DNA of 6,948 bases. Source: an uncultured Barnesiella sp. (GTDB lineage Bacteria > Bacteroidota > Bacteroidia > Bacteroidales > Barnesiellaceae_A). Every line of letters begins with the position of its first letter. The stretch's first letter is position 1. The notes beneath the pieces are model-generated. The model was not told the origin of the DNA. It was given only the letters and a program-made list of their open reading frames with translations, and did not search any database. The stretch spans positions 1 to 6,948 of the forward strand of contig CAJGDT010000087.1 of the NCBI GenBank assembly GCA_904502265.1. The letters run 5' to 3'. A program made the position numbers and the translations under genes. Positions 1-6,534 of the stretch are shown here, one piece after another.

Positions 1-315
1 AATCGTGGAAATCTAATGATTAGCCTAACTTCAACTTCTTCATGTGCAAAGGGTTTAAATCAATATATTAGAGATGGTAAAGCCTCAAATCCTGAACTAA
101 AAAATGCAGAATTTAAACAAGGAGATATCGTAACTACCGTAATTAAATGTCTTAACGGAGAAACTATAACTTTAACTTTAGATACTACTTTACCACGTAC
201 TTATTCTCGTGGGTTTACCGTTAGGGGTACGAAAGCGATGTATCAAGAAGATACATCGCTTTTCACTTTTATAACAGCTATTATCAATATTCTATTCTAT
301 CTAGTATTCCTGTAA
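1..315 (+). pseudogene. Fragment of a GH109-like Gfo/Idh/MocA-fold glycosidase gene, open at the left edge and apparently truncated at its 3' end
   Basis: The reading frame is open from base 1 (first residues NRGNL), so the gene starts upstream; the ATG at 16 is internal. The segment NRGN...GDIVTTVIK...ETITLTLDTTLPR.YSRGFTVRGTK.MYQED resembles the middle-to-late part of GH109 enzymes (NAD-dependent alpha-N-acetylgalactosaminidases, usually secreted, roughly 440-470 residues), as I remember the family. After MYQED the resemblance ends and the frame runs through a hairpin into a hydrophobic tail (FITAIINILFYLVFL) with a TAA at 313-315. About the last third of the protein is missing. The tail overlaps the opposite-strand hydF 3' end by 32 nt, which suggests it is a chance extension. 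G+C over bases 1-180 is about 31%, well below hydF. Either a truncated remnant or a chimeric contig end would explain this. Family assignment is from memory of conserved motifs; a plain Gfo/Idh/MocA oxidoreductase is the main alternative. Confidence 0.6.
232..262. terminator. Perfect 13-bp hairpin, probable intrinsic terminator between convergent genes
   Basis: The arms AAAGCGATGTATC (232-244) and GATACATCGCTTT (250-262) are exact reverse complements around a 5-nt loop (AAGAA). On the plus strand the stem is followed by TCACTTTT, a fair U-rich tract. On the minus strand the stem ends in CTTTCGTA, a weaker tract. It lies 21 bp beyond the hydF stop, so it is the only visible candidate to end the hyd operon transcript, and it would also block readthrough from the left. 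Its left arm and loop are also read as KAMYQED of the GH109-like fragment, which is odd. Confidence 0.7.
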
Positions 316-1462
316 GGGCTGCAATAGTAATACCATAGTTGGTAATGGACACATCTTGTATGCGTGCACGGGCTATGCGGTTGAGCACATGGCGACTATT
401 GAACATACAAGCACCACAGTGTATCACCAAGTCATAATCGGTGAGGTCTTGCGGAAACTCATGACCACTGACAATATCGATGTGAAGTCCTGCACCAAAC
501 TTACGACGCAACATAGCCGGCAACTTTACGCGGCCTATATCTTCGTTTTGTGGCACATGGGTACATGCCTCGGCTATAAGCACACGCGAATTTTCGGTGA
601 GTTGCGACAACTTTTTCGCACCTGCTACAAACGTTGTTATATCACCCTTGTATCGAGCAAACAATACCGAGAAGGATGTAAGGCGCGACGCCTCGGGCTT
701 GAGCTTATACACCGCATCGAATACTTGCGAATCGGTAATGATAAGGTGCGGTGGCTGTGCCAACGATGCTAACGCAGCAGGCATGCCCTCGGTAGTACAG
801 CTAACCACCGTACAACGACGATCGAGTAGCTCACGTATCGTTTGCACCTGAGGCTGTATGAGACGACCTTTGGGGGCACTTGCATCCTGCGGCATCACCA
901 ACAGCACAGTGTCGCCCTCGTTCACGAGCCCTTGTAAGATAGTACGCTCCTCGCGCATACCTGCAGCCGCCAATGCCTCACGCAAAGCTGGCAAACCCTC
1001 GCCTTGTGTAGAACTTACAGCAATAGGCTTCAACTTGATATCCTGCGCGATAGCTTTTACAAGCTCTTCCACATTCGATAGTCTGTCACACTGCGAGAGT
1101 ACAGCTATAATAGGTATTTCGCGAGCGCGAAACTCAGCAATCCAACGGCGCTCGTCATCGCCCCACTGCTCGGTAAAGAGTAGTATGGCTATATCGGTCT
1201 TGTCCACCACCTTAGTAGTCTGAGCAATACGCTGTTCACCCAAGATACTTGTGTCGTCATATCCCGGAGTATCTATCAGCACACATGCACCCAGTCCGGG
1301 CAGCTCGATAGGCTTGCTCACGGGGTCGGTGGTAGTACCACTCACATTGCTCACAACAGCAATATTCTGGCCGGTGAGTGCATTGATAAGTGACGACTTT
1401 CCGCTATTACAACGCCCGAAAAAGGCTATATGCAGGCGTTCCGATTGAGGGGTCTGTTGCAT
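284..1462 (-). CDS. hydF: [FeFe]-hydrogenase maturation GTPase HydF
   Basis: HydF is the scaffold on which the di-iron subcluster of the H-cluster is assembled and from which it passes to the apo-hydrogenase in the cytoplasm. The 392-residue length is normal. The N-terminal GTPase domain shows the P-loop GRCNSGKSS (16-24), switch-I SGTTTD (41-46) and G3 DTPG (64-67). The G4 position, where NKxD is expected, reads SQCD (123-126), a notable departure. A middle dimerisation region includes APKGRLI.PQ.Q.IRE (196-211), followed by LIITDSQ (240-246). The C-terminal cluster domain keeps C300-T-H302 and H348-C-G-A-C352, so cysteines 300, 349 and 352 are the expected [4Fe-4S] ligands, and it ends in the family-typical TNYGITI...G.L.R. 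The ATG at 1462 lies 11 nt after the hydG stop with no Shine-Dalgarno; the P-loop begins 15 residues in, as expected. It is the last gene of the operon and ends 21 bp before the hairpin. Confidence 0.96.
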   Translation of the reverse strand: MQQTPQSERLHIAFFGRCNSGKSSLINALTGQNIAVVSNVSGTTTDPVSKPIELPGLGACVLIDTPGYDDTSILGEQRIAQTTKVVDKTDIAILLFTEQWGDDERRWIAEFRAREIPIIAVLSQCDRLSNVEELVKAIAQDIKLKPIAVSSTQGEGLPALREALAAAGMREERTILQGLVNEGDTVLLVMPQDASAPKGRLIQPQVQTIRELLDRRCTVVSCTTEGMPAALASLAQPPHLIITDSQVFDAVYKLKPEASRLTSFSVLFARYKGDITTFVAGAKKLSQLTENSRVLIAEACTHVPQNEDIGRVKLPAMLRRKFGAGLHIDIVSGHEFPQDLTDYDLVIHCGACMFNSRHVLNRIARARIQDVSITNYGITIAALTGILDRIEY

Positions 1463-1473
1463 AGCTATAGGGG

Positions 1474-2898
1474 TTAGAAACGGAAGTCGCGCTTGCCCTC
1501 GGCAATCTTCTTCAAGTTTTCGATAGTAATATTGCGTACTTTATCCGAAGGGATAAGAGGTATTTGACTCTCGATCATCTTCTCTGCCAACTCGCGAGTG
1601 CGAGGCGAAGCATAGTCATCGAGATACTCACGAAGGGTAAAGAGTGCATTAGGAGCACAACAGTTACCTATCAGTCCGCGTTTGGCTAACGACATAAAAC
1701 GGTCGCCGGTGCGGCCTTCGCGATAACATGCAGTACAGAAGCTGGGGATATATCCCAACTCGAGCAACCAACCTACAATCTCATCGAGGGTGCGATTATC
1801 CGAAATATCGAATTGAGCCGAATCCTCAGCATCAACAATACCCTCGGCATATCCACCTACCGATGTGCGCGAGCCACCACTCAATTGCGACACACCCACA
1901 TCCAATACCAACTCGCGCGAGCGTTGCGACTCACGTGTCGATACAATCATACCTGTATAAGGAACAGCAATACGCAATACTGCCACAATGCGACGGAATA
2001 CCTCGTCGGTAACAGCATCGGGGAAGTCGGCAGGGTCGATATCATCGGCCGGACGTATGCGGGGCACACTGATTGTGTGGGGGCCTACTCCATACGCAGC
2101 CTCCAAGTGCTCGGCGTGCATGAGTATACCCACAAAGTCGTAACGATAGTTACACAAGCCAAAGAGTGCACCGATACCCACATCGTCAATACCACCTTGC
2201 ATGGCACGATCCATAGCCTCGGTGTGATAAGCCCAATCGCTCTTGGGACCTGTGGGATGCAATGCCTCGTACACCTTGCGGTTGTAGGTCTCTTCAAACA
2301 ATATATATGTACCTATACCGGCATCACGCAACAGGCGATAGTTCTCGACTGTTGTAGCGGCAATATTGACATTCACACGGCGTATTGCACCATTCTTGTG
2401 GTGTATCGAATAGATTGTGTCGATCGACTCCAATACATACTCGATAGGATTCTTGGTAGGATGCTCGCCTGTTTCAAGAGCCAGGCGCTTGTGACCCATA
2501 TCCTGCAAGGCAATAACCTCGCGACGTATCTCCTCCTGTGTGAGTTTACGACGAGGGATTGTCTTATTCTTAGCGTGATAAGGACAATATACACAACCGT
2601 TTATGCAATAGTTTGACAGATACAACGGAGCAAACATCACAATACGATTACCGTAAATGTGATTCTTAATTTCGCGAGCAAGCTTGAATATACGCTCTAC
2701 GATTTCGGGGTCGTCGCTCTCCAACAATACAGCAGCGTCACGGTGCGATAAACCTTTACGCTCGGCAGCACGAGCCAATATTTCATCTACCATCGCTTTG
2801 TCGTTGCGATGTTCTTTGGCATATTCCAATGTAGCCATTATCTCACCATCGTGGATAAACTCATCGGCACGAGGTGAATTTACTTGATACTTTATCAT
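1474..2898 (-). CDS. hydG: [FeFe]-hydrogenase maturation radical-SAM tyrosine lyase HydG
   Basis: HydG cleaves tyrosine by radical-SAM chemistry to p-cresol plus the CO and cyanide ligands, and hands on an Fe(CO)2(CN)-cysteine synthon. The 474 residues match the family. The radical-SAM cluster motif CX3CX2C is C98, C102, C105 (YCINGCVYCPYH), with the ETGEHP region at 142-147 after it. The C-terminal CX2CX22C motif that holds the auxiliary cluster is C388, C391 and C414, inside the diagnostic FCTACYREGRTGDRFM stretch; C413 beside C414 is an extra cysteine. This C-terminal motif separates HydG from the related thiamine enzyme ThiH. The ATG overlaps the hydE stop by 4 nt (ATGA). An unusually strong Shine-Dalgarno, GAGGAGGTT, lies in the end of hydE, 7 nt (from GGAGG) before this ATG, which fixes the start. 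Isoleucine is often ATA or ATT here, unlike in the hydrogenase gene. Confidence 0.97.
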   Translation of the reverse strand: MIKYQVNSPRADEFIHDGEIMATLEYAKEHRNDKAMVDEILARAAERKGLSHRDAAVLLESDDPEIVERIFKLAREIKNHIYGNRIVMFAPLYLSNYCINGCVYCPYHAKNKTIPRRKLTQEEIRREVIALQDMGHKRLALETGEHPTKNPIEYVLESIDTIYSIHHKNGAIRRVNVNIAATTVENYRLLRDAGIGTYILFEETYNRKVYEALHPTGPKSDWAYHTEAMDRAMQGGIDDVGIGALFGLCNYRYDFVGILMHAEHLEAAYGVGPHTISVPRIRPADDIDPADFPDAVTDEVFRRIVAVLRIAVPYTGMIVSTRESQRSRELVLDVGVSQLSGGSRTSVGGYAEGIVDAEDSAQFDISDNRTLDEIVGWLLELGYIPSFCTACYREGRTGDRFMSLAKRGLIGNCCAPNALFTLREYLDDYASPRTRELAEKMIESQIPLIPSDKVRNITIENLKKIAEGKRDFRF

Positions 2899-3944
2899 AT
2901 CTTAACCTCCTCATTATAGTTACCTATATCGTAACTGATTTCATAATTTATAGTAGCGAGTCGGTCGCTCAACATCCTGAGACCTTCGGCAGCCTCAGTA
3001 CCAAAAGCGGCCTTCCCTTCATATATTTCATAGTTGCGCCGCACGTCAGTGGGCGAAAGATTGGGCATGATGACATTAGCACCAGCCGCGATGCCCTCAA
3101 TTTGCGCCATAGGCGATAGTGTAGCTAACGCCGTTGTTGAAGGTATTAGCGCATTGGGCAATAACAATCGGATAATAGAAATGAGCAACAATGTCGTCTG
3201 CACCGAGCCCACCTTGTGATGTCCTAAAGGTGTAGCCGAGTGAGGTATAAAAGGACCTATACCCACCATTTGCGGACGTATTTGTTGCAATAGCATAAGG
3301 TCTTGCACCAAGTGTTCAAGTGTCTGCCCGGGAGCACCCACCATCATACCCATACCGGTCTGGAAACCTATGCGTTTGAGCGTTTTGATACATTCAATTC
3401 TATTACTCCACGACATATCCGATGGATGTAGCGAAGCATATAGTTGTGGCGAGGCACTTTCGTGTCGCAACAGATAGCGTCGCGCACCGGCCTCATAGAG
3501 TGCCTGGTAAGACTCCTCCGAGCGTTCGCCCAGTGAGAGTGTAATGGCACAGTCGGGATAACGAGAGTGAATGGTAGAGATAAGAGGAACCAACCTCTTG
3601 TCGGCAAAAGCTCCATCCTCACCGCCTTGCATTACAAAGGTACGAAAGCCCAATTGATAACCCGCTTCACAAGCCGACAGTATCTGCTCGTCGGTGAGTC
3701 GATAACGCTCGACAGCACGATTGTCTCGCCTGATACCACAGTATAAGCAGTTGTTGCGGCAATAGTTACTCACCTCAATAAGGCCACGTATATATACACG
3801 CCTGCCGAAGTGGCGTTGAGCCACTTCGGCAGCATGTTCTTTTAGTATATGAAACGCACGGTCGTCACATGACTCAAGCAGTGAGCCAAGTTGAGTGGCA
3901 TCGAGACGATGCTCACATATCAAGCGATCGACCAATGCATCCAT
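2895..3944 (-). CDS. hydE: [FeFe]-hydrogenase maturation radical-SAM enzyme HydE
   Basis: HydE is the second radical-SAM maturase. It converts the HydG-made Fe(CO)2(CN)-cysteine complex toward the di-iron precursor that is loaded on HydF. The 349-residue length is typical. The SAM-cluster motif CX3CX2C is C62, C66, C69 (YCRNNCLYCGIRR), followed by FVMQGGED (103-110), TLSLGERS and LLRHESA, all family-like; BioB and PylB are relatives, but the neighbours decide for HydE. No cysteine occurs in the C-terminal third, so the second, dispensable cluster site known from some HydE proteins (for example Thermotoga) is absent. The ATG lies 12 nt after the hydrogenase stop, with an A-rich leader (CATCTAAAA) and no Shine-Dalgarno. 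The last codons (NEEVKI) also encode the ribosome-binding site of hydG, so the two are probably translationally coupled. Confidence 0.95.
   Translation of the reverse strand: MDALVDRLICEHRLDATQLGSLLESCDDRAFHILKEHAAEVAQRHFGRRVYIRGLIEVSNYCRNNCLYCGIRRDNRAVERYRLTDEQILSACEAGYQLGFRTFVMQGGEDGAFADKRLVPLISTIHSRYPDCAITLSLGERSEESYQALYEAGARRYLLRHESASPQLYASLHPSDMSWSNRIECIKTLKRIGFQTGMGMMVGAPGQTLEHLVQDLMLLQQIRPQMVGIGPFIPHSATPLGHHKVGSVQTTLLLISIIRLLLPNALIPSTTALATLSPMAQIEGIAAGANVIMPNLSPTDVRRNYEIYEGKAAFGTEAAEGLRMLSDRLATINYEISYDIGNYNEEVKI
2901..2911 (-). promoter_or_regulatory. Strong Shine-Dalgarno of hydG inside the hydE 3' end
   Basis: Read on the minus strand, the sequence before the hydG ATG is AATGAGGAGGTTAAGATATG. 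GAGGAGGTT is near-perfectly complementary to the 16S rRNA 3' end, and 7 nt separate GGAGG from the ATG. The other minus-strand starts here, and rluA, have no such site. The motif is read in frame as Glu-Glu-Val of HydE, so codon constraint may account for part of it. Confidence 0.7.
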
Positions 3945-3956
3945 TTTTAGATGCTA

Positions 3957-5396
3957 TTATCGTTTTTGCAACTCTTTATTGTAAGTTTGGCGTGCCTTGT
4001 CGTAGATCTCGTGGTTAGCAGGACCTGAGATACAACCACCTTCACATGCCATCACCTCAATAAATTGAACGGGAGCTTTGCCTGACTTGCCATAAGCACG
4101 CAAGAGAGCAACATTCTTCTTAGTAAGGTTAGCTACCAAAGTAGCAGAGAATGTAAAGTCACCATTGATTTCGTTCAACACAGCTTGAGTTACACCGTTG
4201 ATTTGAGCGAAACCATGAGCGAACTTGCTTGATGAAACGGGGATATCGAATGCAGCTTGCTCAGCAATGTCAATACCCATACCATCCAATACTGAGTGCA
4301 ACTCCTCGTATGTCATTACATAGTTCACCAAGTCGTCACGACGAGCCTCTTTGCGCTTAGCAATACAAGGACCTACGAATACGAGCTTAGCATCGGGATA
4401 TTGCTCACGAGCGATTTGTGCAGTATAGTACATGGGTGAGCGTGTGCTTGAGATATATTTCTTCAAGTCGGGAGCGTGCTTCTCAGCCATTTCGATGTAG
4501 GCGGGACAGCAAGAAGTTGTCATGAAGGGAGCACCTTCGTGAAGACGCTCTTTCAACTCGGCACTCTCCAAGCGAGTAGTAACCTCGGCACCTTGAGCCA
4601 CCTCGATTACATCGGTGAAACCGATAGCCTTGATAGCGCCATATACTTGCTCGGCGGGCAAGTTGTATTGAGCAAGGATAGCGGGAGCAACCATAGCAAC
4701 CACCTTCTCACCACGACGAATGCTTTGCAAGATATCGAATACTTGTGAGATTTCGAAGATAGCGCCGAAAGGACAGCTATTAAGACACTTACCGCAATAG
4801 ATACACTTAGACTCGTCGATGTGCTCTACACCATACTCGTCTTTTGTGATAGCGCCTACAGGACAAGCCTCCTCACAAGGAACGGGGATGTAAACAATTG
4901 CGTGGTAGGGACAAGCCTCGAAACACTTACCGCAACTGATACAGTCGTTGTGATTGATGCGACCTTGACTTGTATAGGGGTCAAATTCGATAGCATTCTT
5001 AGGACATGCATGTGAACAAGCACGAGCTACACAACCACGACACAAGTTGGTAATATCATAGTTGGTGCGAACGCAAGACGAACAAGCCTCGTCGATTACA
5101 CACATGATATTTTCTTTGATTTTATCGCGCTCCAAAGCTCGGCGTGCATAGTCGCTAAGCGGAGTAAGCTCGTCCTGCTCATCGGTCATATCATAACCCA
5201 AGAGAGGAAGTGATTTGTACTTCCACACTGCACGCTCTTTGTGAATACAGCAACGGCCGCGAACTTGTGCATTGCGGGGACTCAACTCGATAGGCAAACG
5301 GTCAATCTTATCAACCAATTCACCTGAATTCCATAATTTAATAAGATTTGTCAGCAATTTGTGTCTGACAATCATCACGTTGTTTTTAATAGCCAT
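3957..5396 (-). CDS. Soluble monomeric [FeFe]-hydrogenase, Group B-like
   Basis: The enzyme interconverts protons and H2 at an H-cluster; in a gut-type anaerobe the likely direction is H2 evolution from reduced ferredoxin (inferred). It has 479 residues, with no signal peptide or membrane segment. The N-terminus is cysteine-rich: an unusual CX2CX4CX3CP (119-131), ferredoxin motifs CX2CX2CX3CP at 152-162 and 198-208, and a partial CX3CP at 174-178. The H-cluster domain has L1 TSCCPAY (294-300; C296 is the expected proton-shuttle cysteine, C297 a cluster ligand), L2 VGPCIAKRKE (341-350; C344, K347) and L3 EVMACEGGCISGP (447-459; C451, C455). The L1 Tyr for Trp, L2 Gly-Pro-Cys for Met-Pro-Cys and L3 GPA for GGG differ from Group A enzymes and fit Group B. 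E277, E280 and S316 align, by my reading, with proton-path residues of clostridial CpI, arguing for catalysis rather than only sensing. It is first in the operon, ahead of all three maturases. Its codon use (GCT, ATC, GGT) looks tuned for high expression. Confidence 0.93.
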   Translation of the reverse strand: MAIKNNVMIVRHKLLTNLIKLWNSGELVDKIDRLPIELSPRNAQVRGRCCIHKERAVWKYKSLPLLGYDMTDEQDELTPLSDYARRALERDKIKENIMCVIDEACSSCVRTNYDITNLCRGCVARACSHACPKNAIEFDPYTSQGRINHNDCISCGKCFEACPYHAIVYIPVPCEEACPVGAITKDEYGVEHIDESKCIYCGKCLNSCPFGAIFEISQVFDILQSIRRGEKVVAMVAPAILAQYNLPAEQVYGAIKAIGFTDVIEVAQGAEVTTRLESAELKERLHEGAPFMTTSCCPAYIEMAEKHAPDLKKYISSTRSPMYYTAQIAREQYPDAKLVFVGPCIAKRKEARRDDLVNYVMTYEELHSVLDGMGIDIAEQAAFDIPVSSSKFAHGFAQINGVTQAVLNEINGDFTFSATLVANLTKKNVALLRAYGKSGKAPVQFIEVMACEGGCISGPANHEIYDKARQTYNKELQKR

Positions 5397-5428
5397 AACT
5401 TAAGATAAGGTTATTCTCTTTCAAAGTG

Positions 5429-5460
5429 CAAAGATAGTTTTTTATCCGCGCAAAAACGAA
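5429..5460 (-). promoter_or_regulatory. Predicted Bacteroides-type promoter of the hydrogenase-hydEGF operon
   Basis: On the minus strand TATCTTTG (5436 down to 5429) matches the -7 consensus TAnnTTTG and is followed by CA. The best -33 candidate at the usual spacing of about 20 nt is TTCG (5460-5457), only three of four bases; TTTG is also present (5454-5451) but just 14 nt away. The leader would be roughly 25 nt, starting in AT-rich DNA with no Shine-Dalgarno before the ATG. No clear operator palindrome is visible. Confidence 0.55.
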
Positions 5461-5548
5461 TAAAAACACGAAAATATTACACCTCATCACGTTTTTAACA
5501 TAAATGAGCCAGAAGAGGTTCTAAACAACAATCTTTTTCGGCTATCAT

Positions 5549-5580
5549 CTTGCAGATTGAGTGCTAAAAATGTATCTTTG
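5549..5580 (+). promoter_or_regulatory. Predicted Bacteroides-type promoter of the rluA-family gene
   Basis: TATCTTTG (5573-5580) is an exact TAnnTTTG -7 box. CTTG (5549-5552), three of four bases of the -33 TTTG, lies 20 nt upstream. The predicted start falls near 5587, giving a leader of about 20 nt before the ATG at 5606. The nonamer TTGCAGATT occurs twice in this promoter (5550-5558 and 5578-5586), overlapping both elements. Confidence 0.6.
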
Positions 5581-5605
5581 CAGATTATAAACTATAATTC
5601 AAGAT

Positions 5606-6523
5606 ATGAAACAACCTCAAAAGCATAATTCGCAGCGCCGTCCGGCTAAGGAATACACCTACCACGTAGATAATGACTGCATATTGCTCGATTTTCTTCT
5701 TGCTACACTTAAGGATAAATCGCGCACTACAATCAAGTCGTATCTCGCACACCGCCAAGTTGCTATAAACGGCATGCCCACAACCCAATTCAACACTCCA
5801 CTACACCGTGGCGACCAAATTACAATTAACTTTACCACTGGTTACAAGATGTTCCGCCACCGTCGTCTACGCATTGTCTTTGAAGACGAATACCTTATTG
5901 TTGTCGACAAGGGTTATGGACTGCTCTCTATGGCTACCAAAAATGAAAAGACCGAAACAGCCTATCGCATCATCAGCGACTACGTAAAGACCAACGACCC
6001 CGAGGGTCACATCTTTATCGTGCACCGTCTCGACCGCGACACATCGGGTATCATGTTATTTGCTAAGCGCCAACGTATTCAAGAGTTGTTGCAACGGAAC
6101 TGGAACGACGCAGTGATAGAACGCAAATATATGGCTGTAGTTGAAGGCGCTCTCTCGCCCGAAGCAGGTGAGGTAAAATCGTACCTCAGGGAAAACGCCG
6201 CCATGCAAGTATACTCTACAAAAAATCCCGAGGAAGGACAACTTGCCATTACTCGTTACAAGACAGTAGCCGGCAATGGTCGCTTCTCGCTCGTAGAGGT
6301 ACAACTCGAAACCGGCCGTAAAAACCAAATCCGCGTACATATGCACGACTTGGGTCACCCCATTATCGGCGACCGCAAGTATGGATCGAACTGCAACCCC
6401 ATAGGTCGTGTGGCTCTACATGCCGCTTCGCTCCGATTTAAGCATCCTATCACAGGACAAATGCTCCACTTCGAGTCGAACCTTCCCGAAAAATTTGAAT
6501 ACATCGTTAACGACAAAAAATAA
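5606..6523 (+). CDS. RluA-family RNA pseudouridine synthase
   Basis: The enzyme isomerises uridine to pseudouridine in structured RNA, most likely 23S rRNA (RluC/RluD type) or tRNA; the exact site cannot be told from sequence. It has 305 residues. An S4-like RNA-binding region covers about residues 25-75 (LLDFLLATL...TIKSYLAHRQVAING). The catalytic motif HRLDRDTSG is at 140-148, with D143 the expected nucleophile. IERKYMAVVEG (171-181) and LETGRKNQIRVHMHDLGHPIIGD, in the 234-256 region, are conserved family blocks; Asn replaces the common His in GR.HQIRVH, a known variant. The ATG at 5606 suits the S4 position, and an A-rich leader without Shine-Dalgarno precedes it. It is transcribed away from the hydrogenase operon and is probably co-transcribed with the DUF4293 gene, 11 nt downstream. 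No functional link with hydrogen metabolism is apparent. Confidence 0.93.
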   Translation: MKQPQKHNSQRRPAKEYTYHVDNDCILLDFLLATLKDKSRTTIKSYLAHRQVAINGMPTTQFNTPLHRGDQITINFTTGYKMFRHRRLRIVFEDEYLIVVDKGYGLLSMATKNEKTETAYRIISDYVKTNDPEGHIFIVHRLDRDTSGIMLFAKRQRIQELLQRNWNDAVIERKYMAVVEGALSPEAGEVKSYLRENAAMQVYSTKNPEEGQLAITRYKTVAGNGRFSLVEVQLETGRKNQIRVHMHDLGHPIIGDRKYGSNCNPIGRVALHAASLRFKHPITGQMLHFESNLPEKFEYIVNDKK

Positions 6524-6534
6524 AACAAATCAAA

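Noticed and set aside
16..315. A complete small 99-residue membrane-tailed protein starting at ATG 16
   Set aside because: The frame is open upstream of 16 with family-like residues (NRGN), no promoter or ribosome site precedes the ATG, and the hydrophobic tail lies mostly over the hairpin and the hydF 3' end.
1813..2616. A 267-codon plus-strand open frame antisense to hydG
   Set aside because: It lies wholly inside hydG, its translation is rich in Cys, His, Ile and Thr with no domain, and hydG is certain. It is a shadow of hydG codon bias.
5451..5505. Possible imperfect inverted repeat (AAAAACACG and CACGTTTTT) as an operator upstream of the hydrogenase
   Set aside because: The arms match in only seven of nine positions, the matches are mostly A/T runs, and they are more than 20 bp apart. 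I also saw no Rex- or Crp/Fnr-like palindrome here.
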